Part shown: positions 8,466-17,472 of the stretch, in pieces
How the letters are laid out: each line of letters opens with the position of its first letter
Position numbering within the stretch: position 1 is the stretch's first letter
Made by a program: the position numbers and the translations under genes
Notes under the pieces: model-generated
Seen by the model: the letters and a program-made list of their open reading frames with translations, nothing else
The model's database searches: none
What the model was told of the DNA's origin: nothing
From: Elusimicrobia bacterium UBA4817
GTDB lineage: Bacteria; Elusimicrobiota; UBA8919
Length of the DNA: 64,000 bases
Assembly: GCA_002402375.1 (NCBI GenBank)
Contig: DHFT01000039.1
Coordinates: forward strand, 1 to 64,000
Direction of reading: 5' to 3'

Positions 8466-9022
8466 ACAAAAAGCGATATAATTCCCGCAATTGTTATAAT
8501 AAGAAAAATAATGGACAGAAGAAATGCAATGATAACGGGCGAAAAAATTACAAGAAAAGTTTTTATTGTAGAAATGTTGTAAAGTATTTTGATTGAAAAT
8601 ATAAGCAAATATATTGTCCAGAAAAAAATAACCGTAAAAGCGAAATAAGTCAGTCCATTGCCGGCAAATTTTCCGATTATTGCCGAAGGAATCATCAATA
8701 ACACAGGTGTAAGTGAAAAGTTTAAAAGTGAAAAAAGGGTTATAACATTTCCCTTTCCTCTAAGTATCTCTGCGATGAAATGATAGCCCGCTGCCATCGT
8801 TACAAAAATCAAAAAATTTGATAGCAATGTAAAAAACAGGACTAATACAAAATTGGTATTTGAAAAATGAAAAACAATTGAATTGGAAACCAGAAAACTT
8901 ACATTAGCAAGTATAAAAATCAGTAAAGAAAAAAATACCGGTTTTTCAACAATTAATAGTTCAATTGTTTCTTTCGGATTATCCAATAACGATAGCGCCG
9001 TCTCAAATTTTTGTGATAACAT
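8462..9022 (-). CDS. Yip1-family integral membrane protein
   Basis: 186 residues with about five hydrophobic segments (near 29-50, 56-80, 95-118, 124-147 and 158-185) and the amphipathic opening FETALSLLDNPKETIELLI that is typical of Yip1-domain proteins of bacteria. The biochemical role is unknown. The start codon lies only 3 nt beyond a 113-nt palindromic repeat element, so no ordinary Shine-Dalgarno sequence is present; translation probably depends on coupling or on the element. It overlaps the radical SAM gene by 4 nt. Confidence 0.7.
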   Translation of the reverse strand: MLSQKFETALSLLDNPKETIELLIVEKPVFFSLLIFILANVSFLVSNSIVFHFSNTNFVLVLFFTLLSNFLIFVTMAAGYHFIAEILRGKGNVITLFSLLNFSLTPVLLMIPSAIIGKFAGNGLTYFAFTVIFFWTIYLLIFSIKILYNISTIKTFLVIFSPVIIAFLLSIIFLIITIAGIISLFV

Positions 9023-9025
9023 AAT

Positions 9026-9138
9026 ATGGAGCGAGGGAAAAATTTCTGAAGAGCCTCAATTTGCGACCTATACCCTGCAGGAGCAAATTGCAGAGCGACC
9101 ACAAGGGAGCGTCTCAAAGAAATTTATTCCCGAGCGAC
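9026..9138. repeat. Palindromic interspersed element, copy 1 (113 nt)
   Basis: Bounded by GAGCGAGGGAAAAATTTCT and its near-inverse AGAAATTTATTCCCGAGCG, with an inner inverted pair CAATTTGC/GCAAATTG and several GAGCGA hexamers. A second copy of the same length lies at 62044-62156, almost identical except for a 10-nt variable centre. The element begins 2 nt after the sppA stop codon (minus strand) and fills the whole space up to the Yip1-family start codon. There is no coding capacity; it behaves like a MITE or a long REP-type hairpin. Confidence 0.85.
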
Positions 9139-9140
9139 AT

Positions 9141-10067
9141 TTATTCAAGAATATATTCAAATCTTACGTTCATAGACGGTATTATTTTTGAAAATGCCTT
9201 TTCTTCAAAACCTGCCGGTATAAATTCAAATATTTTGTCCCACTGGTCGGAATCGGATATTATTTTTATATCTCCTTTTATTCCGGCAAGTTTTTTTGCT
9301 TCTTCAATTGCATCATCAAGGCCGCCGAGCGTATCCACAAGTCCTGATGCCTTTGCCTGGGTCCCGGTAAAAATTCTTCCGTCAGCAAGAGTACGAGCTT
9401 TTGCTTCGTCAAGTTTTCTACCTGTTACCACTGCTGATAAAAATTGCTCATATGCATCGTCTATCAGTCCCTGCAGTATTTTTCTTTCCTCCGGCGTCAT
9501 GTCTCTTGAAAAACTACCGATATCTTTGTGCTTTCCCGATTTTACCGTTTCTGTTTTCACACCGATTTTTTTCATAAGTTCGGAAAAGTTTCCGACCTCT
9601 AAAATTACGCCGATTGACCCGGTAAGCGTGCCCGGTTGAGCCACTATTTCATCCGCCGCACAGGCGATATAATATCCGCCGCTGGCCGCAACATCCGAAA
9701 ATGATGCTATGACAAATTTTCCGTTTTTTTTCATTTTCAATAATTCCGAATAAATATCTTGGACTGCGGCAACGGTTCCGCCCGGAGAGTTTATTCTTAA
9801 AACAACCGCTTTAACGGAAGCATTTTCATTTATTTTTTTCAGACGCTTTACTATTTTTTCCGAATCTCGGGCAAACGGGTCGGAAGATTTCATAGACGCT
9901 CTTATCGGTCCGAGTATGTTCACGACGGCAATTTTATCCTGAGAAATGCCGAGCTTTGATTTTCTTTCAATTTTTTGAGACGGTTGTGAAAAAACAATCC
10001 AAAATCCGAGTATTGCCGATACAAAAAATAAAATTGCAATAATTGTTGCCAGTTTATTTCGTTTCAT
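9141..10067 (-). CDS. sppA: Signal peptide peptidase SppA (S49 family)
   Basis: 308 residues, the short single-domain form of SppA, a membrane-anchored Ser-Lys protease that degrades cleaved signal peptides. One N-terminal transmembrane segment (residues 7-27) is followed by the S49 fold: AVVLRINSPGGTVAAVQDIYSE, then the catalytic-serine region SFSDVAASGGYYIACAADEIV, then PGTLTGSIGVI, and the lysine-bearing VKSGKHKDIGSF. It overlaps the preceding small secreted-protein gene by 14 nt. A palindromic repeat element follows immediately after the stop codon. Confidence 0.93.
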   Translation of the reverse strand: MKRNKLATIIAILFFVSAILGFWIVFSQPSQKIERKSKLGISQDKIAVVNILGPIRASMKSSDPFARDSEKIVKRLKKINENASVKAVVLRINSPGGTVAAVQDIYSELLKMKKNGKFVIASFSDVAASGGYYIACAADEIVAQPGTLTGSIGVILEVGNFSELMKKIGVKTETVKSGKHKDIGSFSRDMTPEERKILQGLIDDAYEQFLSAVVTGRKLDEAKARTLADGRIFTGTQAKASGLVDTLGGLDDAIEEAKKLAGIKGDIKIISDSDQWDKIFEFIPAGFEEKAFSKIIPSMNVRFEYILE

Positions 10068-10500
10068 AAGTTTTTACCTCCGACATAATTTTTTTTGTTT
10101 CATTTTTTATCCGGTCGTAATCAAATCCGTATCTTTCGGAAATTTTTAAGAATGTGTCGCCGCGATTCCGTTTTTTTATTATATCGTCCGGTGATTTTTC
10201 AATTTTTTTTGATATCAAAATAACCTTAATAAGTTCGCTGTATCCCAACCCATTGTTTTTAATTTTTTGAATTTCCTCCGCCGTCATCTGCCACCATGTA
10301 ACATTTGTAGAGAGATTTCTGCAAAACGGTTCTATCGTCAGCAATTTTTCTTTTTCTTCCTTTTTGTCCTTGCGATAGTCCTCCTGCTGTTCTTTTAGTT
10401 CATTTTCAAATTGATTGATACGAGAAGAATCTGTATTCGCAGGTGCGGTTATAAAAAGTAATAAAGCAAGTATTGGATATTTTTTATTTTGCTGTAACAT
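10054..10500 (-). CDS. Small secreted protein of unknown function
   Basis: 148 residues with an N-terminal hydrophobic segment (residues 9-21, then PANTDSS) that looks like a signal peptide. The mature part begins with a charged helix-prone stretch rich in Glu, Lys and Gln (about 28-52, possible coiled coil), followed by a globular part with WWQMTAEEIQKIKNNGLGYSELIKVILIS and DDIIKKRNRGDTFLKISERYGFDYDRIKNE, which has the look of two short helical modules. I do not recognise a family. It overlaps the upstream gene by 17 nt and sppA by 14 nt, so it is translated within the same transcript. Confidence 0.65.
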   Translation of the reverse strand: MLQQNKKYPILALLLFITAPANTDSSRINQFENELKEQQEDYRKDKKEEKEKLLTIEPFCRNLSTNVTWWQMTAEEIQKIKNNGLGYSELIKVILISKKIEKSPDDIIKKRNRGDTFLKISERYGFDYDRIKNETKKIMSEVKTYETK

Positions 10501-12343
10501 ATTTGAAAAATGTAGCGTTCCGTTTATCCGATTTAACCTGTGCCGCCACCATATTTTTCAGATCCTTTTCCCAAGAAGCTGATTTAATTATTCCCCTGAA
10601 ATTTATTGTCTGAATTTGTCCGGGCAACAGTTCAATAATAATTTTTTCGTTTTCGCCGAGTATTTCTCCTCCGATGAGATACGGTTTTATTATGATATTT
10701 TTCTGTTTTTTGTTTGATATATTTTTTAGCACGAGCGGTATGGAAAACTCTTCCTTTAATTTTAATTTTGCCGGTAAATTAATTTCTGCGGTTATCGGCA
10801 GCAGTCCGTTTAACCGTCTCATTTCTGTAATGGCAGATGCACCTGCCAAAAGCCATTCTTTTGATGGGTACGGTTTTATTCTTCCCCATAGTGCTCTTGC
10901 CAAATCGTGAATAAATATCGCGTCCGCCGTACCGTTGTTGTAAATCTTTTTTGTTGAATCAATTAAGCGGTTATAAAATTCTTCGGGTCCAGGCGGGTTC
11001 AGTATTTTTTGATGAAGAGGCCAGTCAACCACGTTTCCGAGCACAAGATTTGCCTGGTCCTTTTTTATGTAATTATGCCAATCATCCAAAAGCATATCAA
11101 ACTGCTGCCGGTTTGCCTCATATAGCATTAGAGCATCTATGTCCATTCCCGCGTCAGAAAACATCACAGGATCCTGACCGTGTTGCCAGCCCTTTTCCCA
11201 TGTAAGAGTAAAAAGCCAGAGCGGTTTTTTAAGTTTTATCTCTTTTGTGATTCTATTGATAATTTTTGAAACTTTGTGTGCTCGCCACCACTGCCACTGG
11301 TCTATAAAATTAATATTTCGTCTGGAAACTTTTTCGTTAGCAAGCCATCCCATTCTTCTTGCAGCATTGAATTTTTCCCATCCGTCGGGAACTTTAATAT
11401 TCATATCTTGAACAAATTCGTCAACAAGTTCGTATCCGCCGAGTGCATTGCGGATGTAATCAAGTCCGATGTAATCAATTTCGGGAATCTCGTTGAAAAC
11501 CTTTATCAGCCTTATAATATCTGAAATTCTTTTTTCGTCGGAAATTGATATTGAGCGTGTTTCAACCGGACCTCCTTTTTCGGAATTGTATTCAAGGGCA
11601 TATTTGTAATTTTTGTATTTGTAAGTTCCGAATGTGAGATATGAGATAATATAAGTTCCGAACTTCAATCCACGTTTGTGTGCTTCTTTTCCCAATTCCG
11701 GTAATTTAGACATATTTTTTTCAACCCATGGGAAATGCTCGTCGGTATTAGGATTTTCCGCTTTTGTCTGACCTGCCAAATACCAGAATGCGTCGGCGTC
11801 TACGAACTCTGCCCAGTCAAGAATACCATGCCAGTTGGTTTCAATTCCGTCTGGATTTATGATTTTAATTTTTGAAAGGGGTGCCATATTTTCAAATGTA
11901 AGCACTCCAAATCCACTCGGAAAATACTTTTTGAGTTCCCTGCGTTTTATTGAAAAATTTTTAGCGGAGAATTTTATGTTTTGTGAAATAAAAGGTTCGG
12001 CGTGATATTTACCGTCGGATGCGTTCCACGGACACGGCCAGTTGCCTTCCCACAGGTTTTTTTTATTGTTGTAAATCAAAGGAATTTTCCCAAGTCCGCC
12101 TATTGTAATTATTCTGTCTTTTTCTTTATAGACGGCAATATAAAACGGCTCGTTTTTATATTTTTCCGCGAATTTTTTGTTTTTGATTTTGGCGTTTATT
12201 TGTACAAATTCCCAGTGTAAATATGATTTTTTTTCCGCTGATAAGAAAATATCCGTTTTTAAGAATTTCACAAAAGAATAAATTCCGAAAACCGTTGTCA
12301 AAATAAGCAATAGAGAAATAAAAGCAATTATTAGTTTTTTCAT
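10484..12343 (-). CDS. Putative TIM-barrel glycoside-hydrolase-like secreted or membrane-anchored protein
   Basis: 619 residues from the ATG at 12343. An in-frame GTG at 12376 would add 11 residues (CVNLWL...) that are just the translation of an ACAGATTAACACAGAT-type repeat, so I reject it. An N-terminal hydrophobic helix (about residues 3-20) anchors or exports the protein. The middle (about 160-480) reads like a TIM barrel: WHGILDWAEFVDADAFWYLAG, KRGLKFGTYIISY, EIDYIGLDYIRNALGG, KPLWLFTLTWEKGWQ, MDIDALMLYEANRQQFDMLL, with acidic residues at strand ends. The C-terminus (about 520-619) is probably a beta-sandwich. No exact family or substrate can be named. Confidence 0.6.
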   Translation of the reverse strand: MKKLIIAFISLLLILTTVFGIYSFVKFLKTDIFLSAEKKSYLHWEFVQINAKIKNKKFAEKYKNEPFYIAVYKEKDRIITIGGLGKIPLIYNNKKNLWEGNWPCPWNASDGKYHAEPFISQNIKFSAKNFSIKRRELKKYFPSGFGVLTFENMAPLSKIKIINPDGIETNWHGILDWAEFVDADAFWYLAGQTKAENPNTDEHFPWVEKNMSKLPELGKEAHKRGLKFGTYIISYLTFGTYKYKNYKYALEYNSEKGGPVETRSISISDEKRISDIIRLIKVFNEIPEIDYIGLDYIRNALGGYELVDEFVQDMNIKVPDGWEKFNAARRMGWLANEKVSRRNINFIDQWQWWRAHKVSKIINRITKEIKLKKPLWLFTLTWEKGWQHGQDPVMFSDAGMDIDALMLYEANRQQFDMLLDDWHNYIKKDQANLVLGNVVDWPLHQKILNPPGPEEFYNRLIDSTKKIYNNGTADAIFIHDLARALWGRIKPYPSKEWLLAGASAITEMRRLNGLLPITAEINLPAKLKLKEEFSIPLVLKNISNKKQKNIIIKPYLIGGEILGENEKIIIELLPGQIQTINFRGIIKSASWEKDLKNMVAAQVKSDKRNATFFKYVTAK

Positions 12344-12429
12344 TTTTCGTAACCACAGATTAACACAGATTTTCACAGATTAAAATTTTGGGTGTTTCGC
12401 TCGTGTAAATCTTGTGAAAGCTCGTGGTT
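12344..12429. repeat. ACAGATTAACACAGAT-type dispersed repeat
   Basis: The spacer between dtd and the hydrolase-like gene contains CCACAGATTAACACAGAT at about 12353-12370 followed by TTTCACAGATTAAAA. The same unit recurs at 13340-13376, 25346-25435, 36044-36088 and 53221-53275 in this window. Repeats of this unit are found in many uncultured bacterial genomes; their role is unknown. Confidence 0.8.
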
Positions 12430-12870
12430 TTATTGTTCCGTGTCTATTAGAATTGTTACGGGCCCGTCGTTATGAATTTCAACGGTCATATTCGCGGCGA
12501 ACTTTCCTGTTTTAACCTTGAGTCCTGATTCTTTTATTTCAGATACGAATTTCTCATATAATATATTTGCTTTTTCCGGTGCGGCTGCGTCCGTAAAGTC
12601 CGGTCTTTTGCCTTTTTGACAGTCGCCGTAAAGCGTGAACTGGGATACTACCAAAATATCGCCTTTTATATCGGTTACCGAAAAATTAAATTTATTTTTG
12701 TCGTCCGCAAAAATCCGCAAATTCAGTATTTTTTCGGCAAGCCGAGAAATGTTTTTCTCGGTATCGTTTTTTCCCACTCCCAGAAGAATTACCAGTCCTC
12801 TTCCGATTTCCTCTTTATTATTATCGTAAAGTACTGATGCTTTTTTTACACGCTGAATAACCGCTTTCAT
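12430..12870 (-). CDS. dtd: D-aminoacyl-tRNA deacylase
   Basis: 146 residues, full length for DTD, which removes D-amino acids (and glycine from mis-charged tRNA-Ala) from tRNA. It begins with MKAVIQRVKKASV and contains both active-site signatures: LVVSQFTLYGDCQKGKRPDFTDAA (SQFTL motif) and FAANMTVEIHNDGPVTILIDT (here NMTVEIHNDGPVT, matching the family GPxT motif). It overlaps the upstream SLOG-family gene by 4 nt. Confidence 0.96.
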   Translation of the reverse strand: MKAVIQRVKKASVLYDNNKEEIGRGLVILLGVGKNDTEKNISRLAEKILNLRIFADDKNKFNFSVTDIKGDILVVSQFTLYGDCQKGKRPDFTDAAAPEKANILYEKFVSEIKESGLKVKTGKFAANMTVEIHNDGPVTILIDTEQ

Positions 12871-13298
12871 TTTATCAGTTCAAAAATTTCTTTTACAGAG
12901 TTCACTTTTATTATACCCGGAATATCCCATGTCTTTATTCCGATAATTGTTTTATCAATTGCTTTGGCAAGTCCGATTTCCGAAAGAGTCCCGTATTTGC
13001 CGGAAATTGCGATAATAATATCTGCGGTTCTTGCAATTATTGCATTTCTTGCGTGGCTCATCGCAGTTATTATCGGTATATCAATATATTTGTTGGCGTC
13101 GTCTTTATTTTTACCGGGAAGAATGCCGACCGTTGTGCCGCCTGATTTTTTAGCGCCTCGGCATGCCGCCTCCATTACTCCGCCCATGCCGCCGCAGAGT
13201 AAAATATGTTTTCTTTTGGCAATTTCAGAGCCGATTTCTTCCGCAATTTTTTCAATCTGTTTGTCGCACTTATTTCCGCCGATAATTCCTATTATCAT
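12867..13298 (-). CDS. TIGR00725-type SLOG-superfamily (LOG-like) protein
   Basis: 143 residues with a Rossmann-like LOG/SLOG fold: IIGIIGGNKCD at the start, ILLCGGMGGVMEAACRGAKKSGGTTVGILPG, the family ARNAIIARTADIIIAISGKYGTLSEIGLA, and a final strand TIIGIKTW. Relatives are often annotated as lysine-decarboxylase-like or molybdenum-cofactor-carrier-like, but the PGGxGTxxE catalytic motif of cytokinin phosphoribohydrolases is replaced by SGKYGTLSE. Nucleotide binding is likely; the substrate is not known. It precedes dtd with a 4-nt overlap. Confidence 0.8.
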   Translation of the reverse strand: MIIGIIGGNKCDKQIEKIAEEIGSEIAKRKHILLCGGMGGVMEAACRGAKKSGGTTVGILPGKNKDDANKYIDIPIITAMSHARNAIIARTADIIIAISGKYGTLSEIGLAKAIDKTIIGIKTWDIPGIIKVNSVKEIFELIK

Positions 13299-13339
13299 TT
13301 TTTGAACGCAGATTCCGCAAAAAATCGTTATTTGACTTT

Positions 13340-13376
13340 ATCTGTGTCCTCTATCCGTGTTAATCTGTGGTTTCAT
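13340..13376. repeat. ACAGATTAACACGGAT-type dispersed repeat
   Basis: TATCTGTGTCCTCTATCCGTG followed by TTAATCTGTGGTTTC matches the reverse complement of the repeat unit seen at 12353, in the opposite orientation. It lies between the SLOG-family gene and tRNA-Arg and has no coding role. Confidence 0.7.
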
Positions 13377-13384
13377 TTGTAAAT

Positions 13385-13456
13385 CGTCCCCGACAGGAAT
13401 CGAACCTGCATCAATGGCTTCGGAGGCCATCACTCTATCCGTTGAGCTACAGGGAC
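13385..13456 (-). tRNA. tRNA-Arg, anticodon CCG
   Basis: A 72-nt cloverleaf on the minus strand. Acceptor stem GTCCCTG pairs with CGGGGAC (one T-G wobble); the D arm includes TAGCTCAACGGATAGAG; the anticodon stem ATGGC/GCCAT encloses the loop CTCCGAA, giving anticodon CCG (Arg, codon CGG); the T arm GCAGGTTCGATTCCTGT is standard; the discriminator is G. CCA is not encoded. A promoter lies just upstream at 13467-13494. Confidence 0.96.
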
Positions 13457-13466
13457 ATAATTACGT

Positions 13467-13494
13467 ATTTTACTTATTTTTTTTTATTCGTCAA
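13467..13494 (-). promoter_or_regulatory. Promoter of tRNA-Arg
   Basis: TTGACG (13489-13494) and TAAAAT (13467-13472) on the minus strand with 16 nt between them. The -35 box overlaps the last codons of the upstream membrane-protein gene, and the tRNA 5' end is 11 nt downstream of the -10 box. Confidence 0.65.
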
Positions 13495-14827
13495 CTTTTT
13501 TCGTATAAAGAATTGAGATTTTGTCTCTATAAATAATCTTCCATTTTTTTTCATCAATTTTCCTTTCCGGTTTCAAAAGTAAAAAATCCGTGTTTGCGAA
13601 GATTTCAAATTTCTCAAAATAATTTTTAAGGAAGAATACGGGATAAACGGTATCATATCTGCCGTCTATTGCTACTTTACACTGCGGATAGAGATGCCAA
13701 ATAAGATATTCGCCCCAGTTGAATTCGTTAAAGATATTGCCGCCGAGTTTTTTTTCTTTTAGGAAATTCACCGCATTAGCGGGAAACCTGTCGCTATCCG
13801 TGATTTCAAGCGACGGATTTTTTAGGGTAGCAAAAAGCAGCAGGAAAAACGGAGAAAACGCCGAAATAGTTAAAATTATAACGGTTGCTCTTTTTTTGAT
13901 GCTTTCAAAAAACGGGAGCAAAAACGGTGCTACTATGATTGCGAATACAGGGATATGTCTTGAATATCTACTTGCGAATAAAATACTGAGTAGTATAACC
14001 AAAGACGAAAGATATTTTTTTTGGAAAAGATAAATTAGTGAACTGACCGCAGAGATAATTGCAATAAATACGAATAAGTAGCCGACGAGCGGGAAATCTG
14101 ACAGTGTAAATTTGCCCCATTCAGTGATGTATTTTGCGGTAAGCGGGTTTGTAAGAGCGCGAAATATTGCTTTCCAAAGATTAACGTGATAGGGCGTTAT
14201 CAGTGATGCGAGCGGGAGTGCTATAATAATAAAAAGATGTTTTCGGTTATATTTTTCCAAAAGAAGAATTAGGGCGATTGCTAATCCTACGACAAATCCG
14301 CCGTGTGAGTTTGACCACAAAACCATTGTCGGGAACAGTAAAATCAGAAACGGTAGTTTTCCGGTTTTTTTGTATAAATGTAGTAAAAACCCGAAAATGG
14401 AAAGATAAAGATAAGTAAAAATCTGCGGTCTAAAAGATGTGCCTATAAAAATAAGTGATAAGGCAAAAAGATAGACAGGTAGAATTATTTTGTAATTTTT
14501 AGAGTAAATCAGCAGAGTTAAAAACAGAAAACATCCGGTAAAAAATCCGATTAAAATTTTAAGAAATATCAGTCCTTTATCGCCGGACTTTTTATATGTT
14601 GAGTAAAGAATAACTTCCGATAACCATTCATGATTTACCCATTTATTGCCGTAAGCGGTATATGAATAAAAATCTATTTTCGGAATATTTTTTGTTTCAA
14701 CAATTTGTTTGCCGAAAAAAAGATGTCCCCAGAAGTCCACATCCTGCCATCTGTTGAAAAAGAAAAAAGGGCTTGCTAAAAGCCCCGCAAAAAAAATAAT
14801 TACAATTTGTTTTTTTATGTTAGTCAC
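13484..14827 (-). CDS. Multi-spanning membrane protein, possible GT-C-type glycosyltransferase
   Basis: 447 residues with roughly ten hydrophobic segments. The first extracytoplasmic loop carries an acidic DVDFWGHLFFGKQI block and later KWVNHEWLSE, reminiscent of GT-C glycosyltransferases whose catalytic Asp lies in the first loop. The soluble C-terminal 100 residues (after the last membrane span near 345) contain NAVNFLKEKKLGGNIFNEFNWGEYLIWHLYPQCKVAIDGRYDTVY, a conserved-looking tail often seen in uncharacterised GT-C-like proteins. The substrate is unknown. The gene overlaps alaS by 4 nt, and the tRNA promoter is embedded in its 3' end. Confidence 0.7.
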   Translation of the reverse strand: MTNIKKQIVIIFFAGLLASPFFFFNRWQDVDFWGHLFFGKQIVETKNIPKIDFYSYTAYGNKWVNHEWLSEVILYSTYKKSGDKGLIFLKILIGFFTGCFLFLTLLIYSKNYKIILPVYLFALSLIFIGTSFRPQIFTYLYLSIFGFLLHLYKKTGKLPFLILLFPTMVLWSNSHGGFVVGLAIALILLLEKYNRKHLFIIIALPLASLITPYHVNLWKAIFRALTNPLTAKYITEWGKFTLSDFPLVGYLFVFIAIISAVSSLIYLFQKKYLSSLVILLSILFASRYSRHIPVFAIIVAPFLLPFFESIKKRATVIILTISAFSPFFLLLFATLKNPSLEITDSDRFPANAVNFLKEKKLGGNIFNEFNWGEYLIWHLYPQCKVAIDGRYDTVYPVFFLKNYFEKFEIFANTDFLLLKPERKIDEKKWKIIYRDKISILYTKKVDE

Positions 14828-17430
14828 TTTTGCTTTATAATTTTCTCAACGGATGATATCGCTTCATCCAGTTTTGAAATATCTTTTCCGCCGGCTTGTG
14901 CGAGGTCAATTTTTCCGCCTCCTCCGCCGCCTACGATTTTTGATATTTCTTTTACAATTATTCTGGCATCAAATTTATCGGCGAGGTCTTTTGTAATTGA
15001 CACAATGAGCGTCGGTTTTTCGTCAATAACAGAACCTAATACCACAATGCCTGATTTGATTTTGTTTTTCAGATTGTCGGAAGTGCTTCTGAGTTCATCT
15101 ATGGATGTTATTTCCGTTTTTACCGCCAGTAGTTTTATGCCGTTGATTTCTTTAAGGTTTTTCAGTAAATCGTTTTCCTGTATTTTCGGTGTTTTTGAAA
15201 TGCCCTTTTCAAGTTTTTTTTTATCGTCTGCAAGTTTTTGGAGTTTTGTAACGACTTCCGCCCGGGATGATTTCAATATCTCGGCCATTTCATCAATCGT
15301 TTCCCGCTGATTTTTCATAAAGTTATACGCTTCCATTCCGGTTATTGCTTCTATCCGCCGAAGACCGCTTCCGATACTGCCTTCGGATAAAATTATAAAT
15401 TGTCCGATTTCTCCGGTTGATTTACAATGAGTTCCGCCGCACAGTTCTACACTTTCAGGATTTTTTTCGTTTCCGGTAATGACGCACCGAACTTTCTCGC
15501 CGTATTTTTCGCCGAATAAAGCGAGCGCCCCCATTTTTTTTGCCTCGGCCACCGTCGTAATTTTTGTCGTCACTTTCAGATTTTCAAGAATTTTTTCATT
15601 AACATATTTTTCTATTAAAATCAGTTCCTCTTTTTTTAATTGTGTCGGATGGGAAAAATCAAATCTGAATCTGTCGTCGCTGACTTGTGAGCCGCGCTGA
15701 ACGATATGGGTGCCGATAATTTGTCTTAAACTCTTATGCAAAAGATGAGTAGCGGTATGATTTCGCATAATGTTTTTTCTTCTTTCAAGAGCAATTTCGG
15801 CTCCAACCGTTTCGCCCGTTTTGATAATGCCTTTTATGATTTTTGCTCTGTGGATGATAAGGTTTTCAACCGGTTTCTGCGTATCAATAATTTCTACCTG
15901 ACTTTGGACTTCGGACTTCGGACTTCGGACTATTAACCTGCCCCTATCCCCAACCTGTCCGCCCGCTTCCCCGTAAAAAGGCGTCTCTTTTAGGATTATT
16001 TCCACCTCATCGCCTTCGTTTGCCTGTTCAATAATTTTTCCGTCTTTTACTATTGCGGCTATTTTGGTTTTTGTTTTTGTCTCATCGTAGCCGGTAAAAA
16101 CGGTATCTGCGAATTTTTTGTGAAGTTCAAAATAATTGCTCATATCAATATCTCCCGAACCTTTCCACGAAGTTTTGGAACGATTTTTTTGTTTCTCCAT
16201 TTCTTCTTCAAACCCCTTGTCGTCTATAGATATTTCAGATTCAGCCAGAAGTTCTTTTGTTAAATCAAACGGGAAGCCGTAAGTATCATATAGTAAAAAT
16301 GCATCTTTCCCGGAAATTGTTTTTCTGGATTTTTTTAATTCTTCAAGCATTTCAATCCCGCGCTCCAGCGTCATTAAAAATTTTTCTTCCTCCATTTTTA
16401 TTATTCTTGCTATGTACTCGCGATTCAAATCCAGTTCAGGATATGCCGGTTTCATCGTCTCAACCACTTCAACTGCGATTCTGTAAAGGAACGGTTTGTC
16501 CATCTGCAATTTTTTGCCGTGAGTAATTGCTCTTCTCAGGATTCTTCTTAAAACATAACCTCTTCCTTCATTGGACGGTAAAATGCCGTCGGAAATAAGA
16601 AATGTGATTGCTCTCGCGTGGTCAGCAATTATTTTGGTAGATATATCATTTTTAATATCAGACAGGTTTTTTATAAAATCAATAATTCTTTTAAGCTCGT
16701 CGGTTTCAAAATTTGTTTTTGCCCTCTGAACCACCGCCGCCAGCCGTTCAAGTCCCATCCCGGTATCAATATTTTTTTGCGGAAGATTTTTTAATGTGCC
16801 GTCTGCTTGTTTGTCAAATTGCGTGAATACGAGGTTCCATACCTCAATATACCTGTCGCAGTCGCACCCCGGGCCGCAGGTTTTTTTGCCACAGCCGTTT
16901 CCTGTTCCCGTATCGTATAAAATTTCGGAACAGGGTCCGCAGGGACCGGTTTCTCCCATCTGCCAGAAGTTTGACGCCTCGCCTAATTTTACGATTTTGT
17001 TTAAAGGCAGGATTTTTTCCCAGATTTTGTATGCCTCGTCGTCATCTTTGTAGACGGAAGCGTAAAGTTTGTCCTTATCAAGTTTAAGTTCAACGGTCAG
17101 AAATTCCCACGCCCACAAAATCGCTTCTTTTTTGAAATAATCGCCGAATGAAAAATTACCGAGCATCTCAAAAAACGTAAGATGTCTTGCGGTATGTCCG
17201 ACATTTTCAATATCGGATGTCCTGAAACATTTCTGGACGGACGTCGCCCGCTGGTAATCGCTTTTGATTTTCTGCCTGCCTAAAAAATAATTTTTGAACT
17301 GCACCATTCCCGCCGATGTAAAAAGCAGCGTCGGGTCGGAAGAGGGCACCAGCGAGTCGCTCTTAAAAACGGTATGTTCTTTTTCTTTAAAAAACCTCAA
17401 AAATTTTTGTCTGATTTCGTTTGTAGTCAT
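14824..17430 (-). CDS. alaS: Alanine--tRNA ligase
   Basis: 868 residues, full length. It charges tRNA-Ala and edits Ser/Gly mischarging. Class II catalytic core at the N-terminus (TSAGMVQFKNYFLG, TARHLTFFEMLGNFSFGDYFK), the editing domain with HTATHLLHKSLR and the zinc ligands in VELCGGTHCKSTGEIG, and the C-terminal oligomerisation/C-Ala part with GGGGGGKIDLAQAGG. In the linker region around residues 504-517, RSPKSEVQSQ is encoded by the 7-nt tandem repeat GGACTTC (15905-15933), an in-frame insertion not found in typical AlaS. The start MTTNEIRQKFLRFF is the family norm. Confidence 0.97.
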   Translation of the reverse strand: MTTNEIRQKFLRFFKEKEHTVFKSDSLVPSSDPTLLFTSAGMVQFKNYFLGRQKIKSDYQRATSVQKCFRTSDIENVGHTARHLTFFEMLGNFSFGDYFKKEAILWAWEFLTVELKLDKDKLYASVYKDDDEAYKIWEKILPLNKIVKLGEASNFWQMGETGPCGPCSEILYDTGTGNGCGKKTCGPGCDCDRYIEVWNLVFTQFDKQADGTLKNLPQKNIDTGMGLERLAAVVQRAKTNFETDELKRIIDFIKNLSDIKNDISTKIIADHARAITFLISDGILPSNEGRGYVLRRILRRAITHGKKLQMDKPFLYRIAVEVVETMKPAYPELDLNREYIARIIKMEEEKFLMTLERGIEMLEELKKSRKTISGKDAFLLYDTYGFPFDLTKELLAESEISIDDKGFEEEMEKQKNRSKTSWKGSGDIDMSNYFELHKKFADTVFTGYDETKTKTKIAAIVKDGKIIEQANEGDEVEIILKETPFYGEAGGQVGDRGRLIVRSPKSEVQSQVEIIDTQKPVENLIIHRAKIIKGIIKTGETVGAEIALERRKNIMRNHTATHLLHKSLRQIIGTHIVQRGSQVSDDRFRFDFSHPTQLKKEELILIEKYVNEKILENLKVTTKITTVAEAKKMGALALFGEKYGEKVRCVITGNEKNPESVELCGGTHCKSTGEIGQFIILSEGSIGSGLRRIEAITGMEAYNFMKNQRETIDEMAEILKSSRAEVVTKLQKLADDKKKLEKGISKTPKIQENDLLKNLKEINGIKLLAVKTEITSIDELRSTSDNLKNKIKSGIVVLGSVIDEKPTLIVSITKDLADKFDARIIVKEISKIVGGGGGGKIDLAQAGGKDISKLDEAISSVEKIIKQK
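15902..15936. repeat. 7-nt tandem repeat inside alaS (unit GGACTTC)
   Basis: The plus strand reads CTTTGGACTTCGGACTTC continuing GGACTTCGGACT, four units of a 7-mer. Because 7 is not a multiple of 3 the repeat passes through all frames, yet the total insertion keeps alaS open. It encodes a short hydrophilic loop in the editing-domain region. Confidence 0.85.
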
Positions 17431-17472
17431 AAATTACTTGGTGTCTGTTAAAATTATTAAAGATTAGAGAAG

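Noticed and set aside
12344..12376. GTG start at 12376 for the TIM-barrel protein, and the similar upstream start of ligA at 25381
   Set aside because: The added residues (CVNLWL) are only the translation of the ACAGATTAACACAGAT repeat; ATG codons at 12343 and 25333 give normal N-termini.
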